Notes: generated by a model from the sequence alone, not told the origin. DNA of 51,330 nucleotides from UBA3305 sp002373555 (GCA_946612455.1 CAMOER010000019.1:1-51330), one strand, 5' to 3'. Counted from the stretch's first letter, positions 17,359-26,248 are shown. Numbers and translations are program-made.

Positions 17359-18873
17359 TTAATTATTGACCGAATGGTGTACCTCAGGCGTATTCCTCGA
17401 GATCGGCATGAATTCGTAGCCGTTCTCCTTTCCGTAATCGATGATGGACTGCAGCGCTTCCGCCGTCGTCTCCTTGGAATCGATATCGTGGCAGAGCACA
17501 ACGTTTCCGCGGCCCTTTTTCAGGCCGGAAGTCACATTTTCAACGAGCGTCTCCACCGGCCGGTTGTTGCCTTCGGCGTCCGTGGAATCCACGTTCCAGT
17601 CATAGTATTTGAAGCCTTCATCATGCATCTTCTGCGTGAGATATGTCATGACGCCTTCGGTGTATTTTTTGCTGACCGTGTTGGAGCTGCCGCCCGGGAA
17701 GCGGATGCAGTAGGCATCGTAGCCGAGATCATCCCTGATCTTTTCCTTCATCTTCAGGACACCCTCATAGTAGGCATCCTTTGTGGCATAGCAGACGGAA
17801 TAATCGTGGCTCCAGGTATGGATGCCGATCGTATGGCCTTCCTCGATCATGCGCTTCAGGATCGGGATCCGGTCATCGGCATAGTTCACGATGAAAAACG
17901 TGGCTCTGATGTTATTCGCCTTCAGCGTATCCAGGATCTTCTCCGTGACATGGTATCCCGGACCGTCGTCAAATGTCATGTAAATGTAGCTGCCGTCGGG
18001 ATCGAGCGGCTCGCCTTCCTTCCCGACAACGACCGTTCTGGTCATTTCTTCAGTATTCCCTGCGGCATCGGATACAGAATAGATGATCGTATAAGCGCCG
18101 GGCCGGGTCGTGTCGACCTCGCCTGTGACGGTCACGGCATCGGTGAGATCACCGTCCGCATCATCTGTTGCGGTATAGCCGGGATCGATATAATTATCAC
18201 CCTGGGCGACTTTGATCTCATTCTCACCGACAAGAACGATCTCTGGCGGGACGTTATCCTTGACCGTGACCATCCGTTCGGCTTCCGCGATATTTCCGCT
18301 GCTGTCGGAAACAGTATAGGTGATGCGCAGTGTACTCTCATTGATTGTCTCTGTATTCACTTCCACCTGATCCGTCAGATCACCGTCGACCGTATCTTCC
18401 GCTTTGTATCCGGGTTCTTCGAACAGTGCTGCAGAGGAAACAGTAATATCAGACCCCGCCTCTTCCAGTGTCAGTTCCGGTGCTGTCGTGTCTGCGACAT
18501 GGACGGTCCGCGTGATCTCGTAGCTCTGTTTTCTATAATCGGGCAGGCTGTAAGTCACGGTATAGTCGCCGGGCGTACTGTCGTCCACCTCTCCGGAAAT
18601 GACCAGCTGATCCGAAAGATCTGTATCGCCGACGGTAGCCGTAGCGCCCTGCTCCTCATACTTCTCCGGCATCTCCAGCGAAATCTCCGCCGGGCCATTC
18701 AGAGCCAGGACAGGCTTTTCATTCCAGATATAGGTAAATCCGTAAGCTATGAAAATGCCGCCGGCGACACAGACTGCAGCCAGCAGCATCCAAAGGAAGA
18801 CCGCCACAGGGCGCACTCTCCTGCGTCTGCGGCGTCTTCCGTATGTTCTGTAATTCTCATCTCTTCGAGCCAT
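17359..18873 (-). CDS. Membrane-anchored polysaccharide deacetylase with Ig-like repeats
   Basis: 504 aa from the ATG at 18873 (AAGGAG 7-8 nt upstream; the frame stays open to 18948 without a better start). An arginine-rich cytoplasmic stretch and one membrane helix (about 25-45) are followed by three DUF5011-type Ig-like repeats, each with a GDLTDQV or DGDLTDAV and PGDYTVTYS/PGAYTIIYSVSD pattern, to about residue 280. Then comes a NodB deacetylase domain with all motifs: TFDDGP, HTWSHD, RFPGGSSN, DWNVDSTD and LCHD. Known role: zinc-dependent N-deacetylation of cell-wall GlcNAc or MurNAc, giving lysozyme resistance, outside the membrane. It shares a minus-strand run with map and the dCMP deaminase-like gene. 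Confidence 0.92.
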   Translation of the reverse strand: MARRDENYRTYGRRRRRRRVRPVAVFLWMLLAAVCVAGGIFIAYGFTYIWNEKPVLALNGPAEISLEMPEKYEEQGATATVGDTDLSDQLVISGEVDDSTPGDYTVTYSLPDYRKQSYEITRTVHVADTTAPELTLEEAGSDITVSSAALFEEPGYKAEDTVDGDLTDQVEVNTETINESTLRITYTVSDSSGNIAEAERMVTVKDNVPPEIVLVGENEIKVAQGDNYIDPGYTATDDADGDLTDAVTVTGEVDTTRPGAYTIIYSVSDAAGNTEEMTRTVVVGKEGEPLDPDGSYIYMTFDDGPGYHVTEKILDTLKANNIRATFFIVNYADDRIPILKRMIEEGHTIGIHTWSHDYSVCYATKDAYYEGVLKMKEKIRDDLGYDAYCIRFPGGSSNTVSKKYTEGVMTYLTQKMHDEGFKYYDWNVDSTDAEGNNRPVETLVENVTSGLKKGRGNVVLCHDIDSKETTAEALQSIIDYGKENGYEFMPISRNTPEVHHSVNN

Positions 18874-18893
18874 AAACCGCTCCTTATAATCGC

Positions 18894-19769
18894 TTAGTCC
18901 GCCAGGACTTCGTATCCATCCTCCGTCACCAGTACCGTGATCTCCCACTGAGCGGAATCTTCGCCGTCCCAGGTGTAGATGGTCCAGCCGTTGTCTTCGT
19001 CTTCACAGAATTCGTCTGTGCCGGCATTGACCATGGGCTCGATCGTGAAGACCATACCGGGGACCAGAAGCATCTCCGTACCGGGTTCGGTTACATAGCT
19101 GACGAACGGTTCCTCATGGAATTCATTGCCGACGCCATGACCGCCGATATCCGCGACTACCGAATAGCCGTTCTCCAGCGCATGCGCGTGTACAGCGGCG
19201 CCCATGTCTCCCATGAAGCCCCAGGGCTTCACCTGCTCCAGGCCTTTGTAGACGCATTCGTGCGCCACGCGGACAAGACGTTCACGTTCCGGGCTGACTT
19301 CGCCGATCATGAACATTCTGGAAGCATCGGAAAAATATCCCTTGTAGATCGTAGAAACGTCAACATTGATGATATCGCCCTCCTGCAGTATGATGTCTTC
19401 GGAAGGAATGCCGTGACAGACTTCGTCGTTGATCGAAGTGCAGACGCTCTTCGGGAAGCCTTCATAATTCAGGGGTGCCGGGATCGCACCGGCTTCCGTG
19501 GTCACCTTATAGACAATATCGTCGATATCCTGGGTGCTCATACCGGCATGGATCTGTGCGGCGACCGCATCCAGAACTGCGTTGTTGATCTTTGCGCTCT
19601 CCCGGATCCCCTGGATCTGCTCGGGGGTCTTCAGGAGATCCCGTGTCGGCACGATATGGCCGGCATCGGCAAATCTTCGGATCTTCTCATCGATCGCTTC
19701 GTGACAATGTTTGTACTTCTTTCCGCTGCCGCACCAGCACGGCTCATTTCTTCCAATCTTCTTTTCCAT
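18894..19769 (-). CDS. map: Methionine aminopeptidase type I with N-terminal SEC-C zinc motif
   Basis: 291 aa. Two adjacent ATGs (19772 and 19769) follow GGGAG; the second has the better 6-nt spacing. The N-terminus carries a SEC-C motif, IGRNEPCWCGSGKKYKHCH, which binds zinc and is also found at the SecA C-terminus. The rest is a type I aminopeptidase with metal-ligand regions NVDVSTIYKGYFSDASRMF, GGHGVGNEFHEEP and FTIEPMVNAG. Known reaction: removal of initiator Met from nascent proteins. The SEC-C extension is common in clostridial and mycobacterial forms and aids ribosome association. The start overlaps the end of the Nudix gene by 26 nt, suggesting translational coupling. Confidence 0.95.
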   Translation of the reverse strand: MEKKIGRNEPCWCGSGKKYKHCHEAIDEKIRRFADAGHIVPTRDLLKTPEQIQGIRESAKINNAVLDAVAAQIHAGMSTQDIDDIVYKVTTEAGAIPAPLNYEGFPKSVCTSINDEVCHGIPSEDIILQEGDIINVDVSTIYKGYFSDASRMFMIGEVSPERERLVRVAHECVYKGLEQVKPWGFMGDMGAAVHAHALENGYSVVADIGGHGVGNEFHEEPFVSYVTEPGTEMLLVPGMVFTIEPMVNAGTDEFCEDEDNGWTIYTWDGEDSAQWEITVLVTEDGYEVLAD

Positions 19770-20232
19770 CATCTGCTCCCGGTGTCTGGTTCTTGTCTCT
19801 CCAAAGTCCCTGTTTTCTCAGTTCCCTGTACTCTTCATAGGCTTTTTCAAGCATCTGCTTTTCATTTGCGAATTTGAGTAGATGGTAGGCTTCGTGATAT
19901 TTGTAATATCCCGAATCCTGGAAATACTCTTCTCTCTGCGGCCGGCTGTAGTATCCGCCGGCGGTCATCAGGTACCAGTGGACGCTCTTGCTGATCTCAT
20001 CCTGTGATACCTGGAAGGTGTAATGGCTCTCGCCCAGATATTTGACGATCTCGGCGCTGACTCCGGATTCCTCCTTCACTTCGCGGAGGGCCGTCTCCTC
20101 GTGTGTCTCTCCCTTTTCGACAGTTCCTTTCGGGAGCACCCAGCCCTCGTATTTTCCTCTGATATTCTTATATAGCAGCAGGATCTTACCACGATAGATC
20201 ACAATACCGCCGCAACTGGTTGCTTCTGTCAC
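19744..20232 (-). CDS. Nudix hydrolase
   Basis: 162 aa from a GTG at 20232, chosen because GAAGGAGGG lies 6-8 nt upstream; the longer frame to 20289 has no ribosome site. The Nudix box is complete: GTVEKGETHEETALREVKEE fits G-x5-E-x7-REVxEExG. The segment before it (CGGIVIYRGKILLLY) is the usual first strands. Family role: hydrolysis of a nucleoside diphosphate linked to another moiety, often housecleaning. The closest types are Ap4A or ADP-ribose-like hydrolases, but the substrate cannot be assigned. It is first in the unit Nudix-map-deacetylase-deaminase. Confidence 0.88.
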   Translation of the reverse strand: MTEATSCGGIVIYRGKILLLYKNIRGKYEGWVLPKGTVEKGETHEETALREVKEESGVSAEIVKYLGESHYTFQVSQDEISKSVHWYLMTAGGYYSRPQREEYFQDSGYYKYHEAYHLLKFANEKQMLEKAYEEYRELRKQGLWRDKNQTPGADDGKEDWKK

Positions 20233-20334
20233 TGCAAACCCTCCTTCGGTCGGATCTGAAAATATTCCAGTTGTTAATCGTATCACCAAACGGGGATTAA
20301 GTCAATGAAAGGGAAACACTGCTTTGGTTTTTGC

Positions 20335-20432
20335 AAAATAGAAGAATGCATGGCGTGGATCCCTCGCAGGCTCAGGATGACAGAACGTTTGTCATACAGA
20401 GCGAACGGAGTGAAGCGAAGTATCCACCGCGT
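20335..20432. repeat. Dispersed palindromic repeat, rearranged copy (R1)
   Basis: CTCAGGATGAC (20371-20382) and GTCATACAGAGCGAACG (20391 on) are two ends of the same repeat family seen at 23131 and 25273, placed back to back, with GTGGATCC and GAAGTATCCACCGC as inner parts. The stretch lies between the Nudix start and the 95-aa gene. Confidence 0.6.
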
Positions 20433-20487
20433 CAGGGTTTCGGTTTTAGTAAAACTTATGCTATACTGTTTGTCGGAGGAAAACACT

Positions 20488-20775
20488 ATGCATAAAAAAG
20501 ACGAAGTGATTATATTTAAGCAGATTGAAAACGCAGACAAAATCTTCCGCCTCGAAGAATTCTGGGAAGAGGACGACGCCGGCTACTGTGTCAGCGATTT
20601 TGTTCTCGCAAAGCACACCCGTCTTTCCGTATATGACAAAAGCGGCGCCAGGATCAAAGTCTATGATCTTGACAGCCGCGAATACGACAAGGATATGTGG
20701 ATGGAGGATGGCGCGGTCTTTGTCCGCTGGCATCCGGAATTCGACCGGGAAGAAGTGACCCGGATCGAAGTCTGA
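20488..20775 (+). CDS. Conserved-looking hypothetical protein, 95 aa
   Basis: The ATG at 20488 has GGAGGA 7-8 nt upstream and a TATACT -10-like box at 20462-20467. The frame continues upstream to 20305, but that part lies in repeat DNA. The protein is acidic and soluble, with no signal peptide, membrane helix or Cys pair beyond C32. It starts MHKKDEVIIFKQIENADKIF and ends in a strand-rich segment with a run of Trp and Asp residues. I do not recognise the family. It is one of only three plus-strand genes and stands between two minus-strand units. Confidence 0.7.
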   Translation: MHKKDEVIIFKQIENADKIFRLEEFWEEDDAGYCVSDFVLAKHTRLSVYDKSGARIKVYDLDSREYDKDMWMEDGAVFVRWHPEFDREEVTRIEV

Positions 20776-20780
20776 TCTCC

Positions 20781-21308
20781 TTACTTAATGACCAGTTTGC
20801 AGGTGCTGTGGGCAGGTGTCGCCTGATAATACATATAGATCACCTGTCCTTTTTTCAGTTTCACGGAACCGGTGCGGTTCTGCAGCGGGCGGTTCTTCAG
20901 CTTGCCGCCCTGATGCTCGACGCCGTTGATCGCCAGATACAGGGTATCGGTCTTCCCGCCCTTCGTGGAAACATTGAATGTTTCTACCATCTTCTTATCG
21001 GCATTATCCTTTCTGTAGAACTGTACGTAGCCCTCCAGGGTATACTTGCCGGTCATGTTGGAGAATGTGAATTTGTACGTCTTTGTCTTAGGGGCGGTGA
21101 ACTTGAGGAAGCCTTCGCCCATCTTCACCTTCAGATTCGTCGTGCCGGGCTTTACTGTCGCGGCATACTTTTTGATCGTCTTCAGTTGTTCCGTATGGAC
21201 GCATCTTTTTGCTGTCACACTTGTAGCTGCCTGCGCGGCCGGTGCAAAAAGGCCGGTGATCAGCAATGCTGCAAGGAACAGAACAACATATTTCTTAAAG
21301 CACTTCAT
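20781..21308 (-). CDS. Secreted protein of unknown function, PPC-like beta domain
   Basis: 175 aa from the ATG at 21308: AGGAGG ends 8 nt upstream, while the ATG at 21314 is too close to it. A clear signal peptide (basic MKCFKKY, hydrophobic core, AAQAA cleavage region at about 27-30) precedes one compact beta-rich domain. The segment GFLKFTAPKTKTYKFTFSNM resembles bacterial pre-peptidase C-terminal (PPC) domains; this is suggestive only. It probably acts outside the cell. It converges with the 95-aa gene (gap 5 nt) and lies about 80 nt after the mscS stop codon. Confidence 0.75.
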   Translation of the reverse strand: MKCFKKYVVLFLAALLITGLFAPAAQAATSVTAKRCVHTEQLKTIKKYAATVKPGTTNLKVKMGEGFLKFTAPKTKTYKFTFSNMTGKYTLEGYVQFYRKDNADKKMVETFNVSTKGGKTDTLYLAINGVEHQGGKLKNRPLQNRTGSVKLKKGQVIYMYYQATPAHSTCKLVIK

Positions 21309-21391
21309 TTCCATTTCCTCCTGACTGAACTGCTGATGATCTTTCTTATGAAACAGTATAACAAAAACCGTCGGATTATGCAACGTCAGGA

Positions 21392-22342
21392 TCAGTCCGC
21401 CACAGATCCCTCTCCCGGCTTCTTTCTCAGCACCCGCTCGGAATACTCATCCTGTACCAGATGCAGATGGGGATAAGCAAAGTCAAGATCCGGATCGGCC
21501 TTGAAGCGGGCGACCAGTTCCCTTCGGATATCGCTGCAGGCCTGGAAGTTATCCTCCACGGTAAGCGTCGTGACTACGGCACGCAGATAGATCGCCGAAT
21601 CGCCAAGCTCCCGCACCATCGGATTCAGCGGGCCTGTGATATGCTTCTCTTCTCTTGTCTGTTTGACCATCGGATGGGCAAGGATCACTTCCTCCAGCAC
21701 CTTCAGCGCTTTCTCCAGATCGCACTCATACGTCACGGAGATATCCATGAAATTCGTACTGAAATGCTCCTTCCCGTAATAATAGTTATCGATCACGCAG
21801 AGATCCATCTTGGAGTTCGGAACCACCACGCGGGAAGCGCTCATGACATTGTTGATAATCGTATGCCGCAGATCGATCGCCTGGATATAACCGGTGATGC
21901 TCTCGCCATCGATCGACACATGCACTCTGTCGCCGATATTGAACGGCTTGAAGATCGAGATGATCACGCCGTGTACGATATTGCTTAAGCCTTCCTGGAA
22001 AACAAATCCGAGAACGACCACGATGAGCGAAGAAGACATCAGGATCTGGCTCGTAAAATCATCCATGCCGGGGATCAGGCCGAGGATCTTCATGCCCAGG
22101 ATAATGACGATAAAGGCCTTGATGCACAGCTTGATAAAGCTCAGCGTGATGTTTTCTTTGCCGGCCTTGCGGAGCGGCCAGAACATGACATCTACAATAT
22201 TGACGGCAATGAACATGACCACCAGCAGAAAGATGCCGTAGTACAGATCATTGGATGTCAGAATCGCGAGAAAGCCTTTCGCCGTGCCTTTGACCTCCTC
22301 GTAGTTTTCCAGATTTTCAATTGATTCGGCAATTGTGTCCAT
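21392..22342 (-). CDS. Small-conductance mechanosensitive channel, MscS family
   Basis: 316 aa from the ATG at 22342 (AGGAG 8 nt upstream; an upstream in-frame TTG at 22348 is less likely). Three to four hydrophobic segments at about 25-115 lead into the pore helix and the beta domain with the MscS signature VLGFVFQEGLSNIVHGVIISIFKPFNIGDRV. The C-terminal alpha-beta part includes VVVPNSKM and ITVTYE-like strands. Known role: tension-gated release of solutes during osmotic downshock, in the cytoplasmic membrane. It follows the mgtC-type gene closely (22 nt), so the two are probably cotranscribed. Confidence 0.93.
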   Translation of the reverse strand: MDTIAESIENLENYEEVKGTAKGFLAILTSNDLYYGIFLLVVMFIAVNIVDVMFWPLRKAGKENITLSFIKLCIKAFIVIILGMKILGLIPGMDDFTSQILMSSSLIVVVLGFVFQEGLSNIVHGVIISIFKPFNIGDRVHVSIDGESITGYIQAIDLRHTIINNVMSASRVVVPNSKMDLCVIDNYYYGKEHFSTNFMDISVTYECDLEKALKVLEEVILAHPMVKQTREEKHITGPLNPMVRELGDSAIYLRAVVTTLTVEDNFQACSDIRRELVARFKADPDLDFAYPHLHLVQDEYSERVLRKKPGEGSVAD

Positions 22343-22364
22343 TCTCAAATCTCCTGTAGGGCGA

Positions 22365-23078
22365 TCACATCGTATCGACGTTGAATTCCGTCACCGAAGG
22401 GTGGGTATGGATAAACTCTATCGTTTCCTCATAGGTGACCGGATTTTTTGCGCGGACAAACAGGACCATCCGGATCAGGTTTTCGTTCTTTTCGATCTTG
22501 CTCTTATCGATCAGACACTCATGATCGTCAATCAGCCGGTTGAAGTCATCCCGGTCTTCTGTACTCAGAACGATGCTGATTTCCTGCTCCGTCAGCATAT
22601 CGCTGCCGGTCTGATGTTTGTGCAGGAATGTCTGCAGGATCAGCAGCAGAGCCGATTCGGCTACGGCGACCCAGAACATACCGGCACCGCAGGCCATACC
22701 GACGGCTGCTGTCGCCCAGATACCGGCTGCCGTTGTCAGTCCCTTGACGGTATTCTTGCCATGCTTGAAAATGATGCCGGCGCCCAGGAAAGAAATGCCG
22801 CTGACGACCTGCGCAGCAATTCTTGCGGGATCCGCTCCCCGGACTCCTTCCACAGCAGCAACATCCAAAAATGCGTATTTGGAGATGATCATGAACACTG
22901 CTGATGTCATCGCGACGATACAGTGCGTCCGGATACCGGCTTCCTTGAGCCGCTTGGCACGTTCGATGCCGATGAGCATACCCATGACCGCAGCAAAAAC
23001 GATGCGAATTAAAAATTCGATATTATCTGACGCTGTCAGGATCACTTCCGGATTGAATCTTGACATTGTGCCGAACAT
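22365..23078 (-). CDS. MgtC/SapB family membrane protein
   Basis: 237 aa. Four to five hydrophobic helices in the N-terminal 150 residues carry the family signature GMLIGIERAKRLKEAGIRTH and GAGIIFKHGKNTVKGLTTAAGIWATAAVGM. A soluble ACT-like tail of about 80 residues follows, as in many Firmicute members. Family role: membrane proteins tied to magnesium limitation or F-ATPase modulation; the exact function outside pathogens is unknown. The ribosome site before the ATG at 23078 is only a weak GGGCGGGA. Repeat R2 lies directly upstream. Confidence 0.9.
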   Translation of the reverse strand: MFGTMSRFNPEVILTASDNIEFLIRIVFAAVMGMLIGIERAKRLKEAGIRTHCIVAMTSAVFMIISKYAFLDVAAVEGVRGADPARIAAQVVSGISFLGAGIIFKHGKNTVKGLTTAAGIWATAAVGMACGAGMFWVAVAESALLLILQTFLHKHQTGSDMLTEQEISIVLSTEDRDDFNRLIDDHECLIDKSKIEKNENLIRMVLFVRAKNPVTYEETIEFIHTHPSVTEFNVDTM

Positions 23079-23130
23079 GTTTATTCCCGCCCTTTCTGTG
23101 TCGCTGTATGACCATCTGCGATTTCGTCAT

Positions 23131-23245
23131 GTCATGCTGAGTGAACGAAGTGAGTCGAAGTATCCACCGCTTGAATCCTTCGGTTTTTGTAAAGCAGAAG
23201 ACTTCACGGCGAAGATCCTTCGCCGCTTCGCTTCTCAGGATGACA
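23131..23245. repeat. Dispersed palindromic repeat, full copy (R2)
   Basis: A 115-bp element begins GTCATGCTGAG and ends CTCAGGATGAC, giving inverted ends, with GAAGTATCCACCGC and GAAGATCCTTCGCCGCTTCG inside. It fills the gap between ligA and the mgtC-type gene. Related copies are at 20335, 25273 and 35021. It has no coding capacity; it resembles widespread MITE-like or REP-type palindromes. Confidence 0.7.
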
Positions 23246-23251
23246 GACGAT

Positions 23252-25216
23252 TCAGTTCAATAACGCCAGGAACTCTTCTTCCGAAATGATCGGAATCCCC
23301 AGCTCCTTTGCCTTCCGGTTCTTGGAAGAATGCGACTGGATATCATTGTTGATCAGATAATCCGTCTTTGAAGTCACGCTTCCGGTCACCTTCCCGCCGG
23401 CCGCCTCGATCATCTCGGCGGCTGCCTTCCGGTTCTCAAATTGTGCGAGTGTTCCCGTAATGACGAAAGTCTTGCCGGCAATGCCCGCCTTCTCCGAAGC
23501 CGCCGTATCCTCCGGCGGCGCGATCGTCAGTACGCTGAGAAGATCCGTCAGCTCCTCCTGCCTGCTTTCATCTGCGAAATAGGCAGCGATGTCGCGCGCC
23601 AGCACTTCACCGATCCCGGGAACCGCCATCAGTTCTTCCTCGGAAGCATTTCTGATTTTCTCAATATCCGCGCCGAAATATCGGCTGATCGCTCTCGCAT
23701 TGGTCACGCCGATGCCGGCGATACCGAGTCCGTAAAGAAGCCGCGGGAGGGTCGTATCGGAAGCCGTATCGGCCGCTTTTACGAGATTGGCAGCCGATAA
23801 TGCACCAAAACCGTCAATTTCTGCGATCTTCCCCTGTTTATCATCCATCCGGAAGATATCTGCCAGCGAACCGATGATCCCTTCCTGGATCAGCTTCTCG
23901 ATCGTTGCTTCCGACATGCCGTCAATGTTCAGCGCATCCCGGCTGACGAACAGCGTGAACCGCTTGATCTGCTTTGCCTGGCATTTCGCATTCGGGCAGA
24001 AGAGAACTTTTGCTTCTTTATTCTGCACGATCTTCGTGGGCGCGCCGCACACCGGACATACAGCCGGCGGCGTATCCGGCCCGCTCTTCGTCAGATTCTC
24101 CGCAATCTGCGGAATGATCATGTTCGCCTTGTAGACCGTGATATGATCGCCCACGCCGAGCGCCAGTTCTTCCATGATGCTCACGTTGTGCACGCTTGCA
24201 CGGCTCACGGTCGTGCCTTCCAGTTCCACCGGTTCGAAGATCGCCACCGGATTGATCAGACCGGTCCTGGACGGGCTCCATTCAATGCTTTTCAGCACCG
24301 TCTCCTTCTGCTCGTCCGCCCATTTGAAAGCGATCGCATTCCGTGGGAACTTTGCCGTCCGTCCGAGCGATTCTCCGTAGGCGATATCATCCATCAGGAG
24401 GACCAGTCCGTCCGAAGGCAGGTCATTGTCATTCACCATGCCGGCAAAATTGACGACCGCACCGGGGAGCGTGAGCGATTTTACTTTTTCATAGTATACC
24501 ACATCAAAGCCCTGCCTGCGCAGCCATTCGAACTGTTCGGCACGGGAATTGTTAAAATTGACGCCTTCCGCAGAGACAAGCGCGAAAGCATAAAAACGGA
24601 CATGCCGGCCTGCCGTCACGGAAGAATCGAGCTGTCTTACGGAACCGGCGCAGAGATTTCTGGGATTCTTATACTGCTCTTCATAGGCAGAGATCCGGGC
24701 ATTGATCTTCTCAAAATCGGAGTAACGGATCACGGCTTCACCGCGCAGGATCAGTTCGCCGGTATAAGGGATCACGAGCGGAATATTGTCGAAGAAGCGG
24801 GCATTCGGCGTGACGACCTCACCCACTTCGCCGTTTCCTCTGGTCACAGCCTTGAAAAGTTTTCCATCGCGGTAGGTGAGTACAACTGTCAGGCCATCCA
24901 TCTTCCAGGAAAGCAGCCCCTCCTGGTCTCCCAGCCAGTCGACCAGATTCTCGACATTTTTTGTCTTATCAAGTGAAAGCATCGGCGCGGCATGGCGCTC
25001 TTTCGGAAGCTCGCTGACAAGCTCGTAGCCCACCTTCTGCGTGGGACTGCCGGCCATGACGATGCCGGTCTCTGCCTCCAGCGCGGCCAGTTCGTCATAC
25101 AGTGCATCGTATTCGAGATTCGGCATGATCTCCCGGCTCTCCTGATAATAGGCGCGGGCGGCTGCATTCAGCTTGTCTGTGAGTTCCTTGATCCTGGCTG
25201 CTTTTGTCTGTTCCAT
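23252..25216 (-). CDS. ligA: NAD-dependent DNA ligase
   Basis: 654 aa, near the usual 650-680. Order: Ia and adenylation domain with the nucleophile lysine in KMDG (K105), then an OB fold, a Cys4 zinc finger (CPVCGAPTKIV...CPNAKC, about 400-425), helix-hairpin-helix repeats and a C-terminal BRCT domain (KAGIAGKTFVITGTL and following, about 575-654). Reaction: NAD-dependent sealing of nicks between Okazaki fragments and in repair, giving AMP and NMN. It lies between repeats R2 and R3, so it may be a single-gene unit. Confidence 0.97.
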   Translation of the reverse strand: MEQTKAARIKELTDKLNAAARAYYQESREIMPNLEYDALYDELAALEAETGIVMAGSPTQKVGYELVSELPKERHAAPMLSLDKTKNVENLVDWLGDQEGLLSWKMDGLTVVLTYRDGKLFKAVTRGNGEVGEVVTPNARFFDNIPLVIPYTGELILRGEAVIRYSDFEKINARISAYEEQYKNPRNLCAGSVRQLDSSVTAGRHVRFYAFALVSAEGVNFNNSRAEQFEWLRRQGFDVVYYEKVKSLTLPGAVVNFAGMVNDNDLPSDGLVLLMDDIAYGESLGRTAKFPRNAIAFKWADEQKETVLKSIEWSPSRTGLINPVAIFEPVELEGTTVSRASVHNVSIMEELALGVGDHITVYKANMIIPQIAENLTKSGPDTPPAVCPVCGAPTKIVQNKEAKVLFCPNAKCQAKQIKRFTLFVSRDALNIDGMSEATIEKLIQEGIIGSLADIFRMDDKQGKIAEIDGFGALSAANLVKAADTASDTTLPRLLYGLGIAGIGVTNARAISRYFGADIEKIRNASEEELMAVPGIGEVLARDIAAYFADESRQEELTDLLSVLTIAPPEDTAASEKAGIAGKTFVITGTLAQFENRKAAAEMIEAAGGKVTGSVTSKTDYLINNDIQSHSSKNRKAKELGIPIISEEEFLALLN

Positions 25217-25272
25217 GTATGATTCCTTAAAAAGATGTGTTTTTATAGATAATCAGGAAAATTGTGCTCTCT

Positions 25273-25385
25273 GTCATCCTGAGGAGAAAAGTGACGAAGG
25301 ATCCACACTCTGAATCAGGCGGTTTTACAAAAGCCTGATATTCAGGCGGTGGATTCTTCAGACAGCAAGCTGTCCTCAGAATGAC
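25273..25385. repeat. Dispersed palindromic repeat, full copy (R3)
   Basis: A 113-bp element beginning GTCATCCTGAGG and ending CCTCAGAATGAC, with inner GAAGGATCCAC and GTGGATTCTTC also in inverted order. It can therefore fold into one long hairpin. It lies between the pseudouridine synthase stop codon and the ligA start. Confidence 0.7.
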
Positions 25386-25399
25386 AACCACTTCCGTAC

Positions 25400-26131
25400 T
25401 TATTGAGAGTTGTTTTTGAAAATCCTGTCGTTTCCGAGCTCCGCAAGCAGTCTGTCCAGCTCCGCGCCGCGAATCTCGCGGTACTGTCCGGCCGGCAGAT
25501 CGCCCAGCCGGATATTGGCGACCCGCACCCGCATCAGCTTCCGCACCCGGTAATCGAGGGCTTCGCACATCCTGCGGATCTGCCGGTTCATGCCCTGGGT
25601 GAGAATGATGGAGAATTCACGGGCAGACAGTTTTTTGACCGTGCAGGGCCTTGTTACGGTATCCAGGATCGGAACGCCTTCTGACATCCGCGTTACGAAC
25701 TCCGCAGTGATCGGTTTGTTGACCGTCACGATATATTCTTTCTCGTGCAGATTCCGGCTCCTCAGGAGCTTGTCCATCAGATCGCCCTGATTGGTCAGCA
25801 GGATCAGCCCTTCGGAATCCTTGTCCAGACGGCCGACCGGATAGATCCTGACCGGGTAATGGATCCTGTCGATAATGTTGTCCGGTTCATCCTTCGCGGA
25901 TGTGCAGACAACGCCGCGGGGCTTGTTGTAGGCCAGAAGGACAGGGGCATCCTGGTGTTTGACCGGTTTCCCGTCAATACGGATCTCATCTTCGTCGGAC
26001 ACGGTCATGCCGGTCTCGGCGGTCTGTCCGTTTACGGTCACCTTCCCGGCTTCAACCAGCCGGTCGGCCTCACGCCTCGAGCAAACGCCGGCCGCACTGA
26101 GATATTTGTTGATTCTGATCTTTTCTGCCAT
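25400..26131 (-). CDS. rRNA pseudouridine synthase, RsuA/RluF-like
   Basis: 243 aa from the ATG at 26131; the frame extends to a TTG at 26173 but that part looks non-coding. An N-terminal S4 RNA-binding domain (INKYLSAAGVCSRREADRLVEAGKVTVNG) is followed by the synthase domain with catalytic Asp in VGRLDKDSEGLILLTNQG and the conserved NRQIRRMCEALDYRVRKLMRVRV. Reaction: isomerisation of uridine in 23S rRNA; RluF (U2604) is the best guess, but RluB or RsuA specificity cannot be excluded. The ribosome site is weak, and the start region is repeated in a hairpin 45 nt upstream (26176-26248). Confidence 0.9.
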   Translation of the reverse strand: MAEKIRINKYLSAAGVCSRREADRLVEAGKVTVNGQTAETGMTVSDEDEIRIDGKPVKHQDAPVLLAYNKPRGVVCTSAKDEPDNIIDRIHYPVRIYPVGRLDKDSEGLILLTNQGDLMDKLLRSRNLHEKEYIVTVNKPITAEFVTRMSEGVPILDTVTRPCTVKKLSAREFSIILTQGMNRQIRRMCEALDYRVRKLMRVRVANIRLGDLPAGQYREIRGAELDRLLAELGNDRIFKNNSQ

Positions 26132-26175
26132 CTTACCGTATTTCAACCATACTTCGTGTAATCGATCCGACAACA

Positions 26176-26248
26176 GCTTCTGCCAAAATATCTTACCGGG
26201 AACTGTTCACCCCGTGTCCTGTTTCCGGTAAGATATTTTGGCAGAAGC
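26176..26248. repeat. 73-nt conserved-loop hairpin element, copy 1
   Basis: Arms 26176-26199 and 26225-26248 are perfectly complementary over 24 bp. The 25-nt loop (26200-26224) differs from that of copy 2 at 35114-35186 by one base, while the arms are unrelated. The outer arm reads GCTTCTGCCAAAATATCTTA on plus. There is no T-run, so a simple terminator is unlikely. It lies between queA and the pseudouridine synthase start. Confidence 0.85.

Noticed and set aside
20283..20733. Minus-strand frames of 85 and 90 codons over the R1 repeat and the 95-aa gene
   Set aside because: They consist of repeat DNA or antisense to a better-supported plus-strand gene.
26176..26248. Conserved-loop hairpin as a simple intrinsic terminator
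   Set aside because: It has no T-run in either direction, and the large conserved loop is not expected of a terminator.
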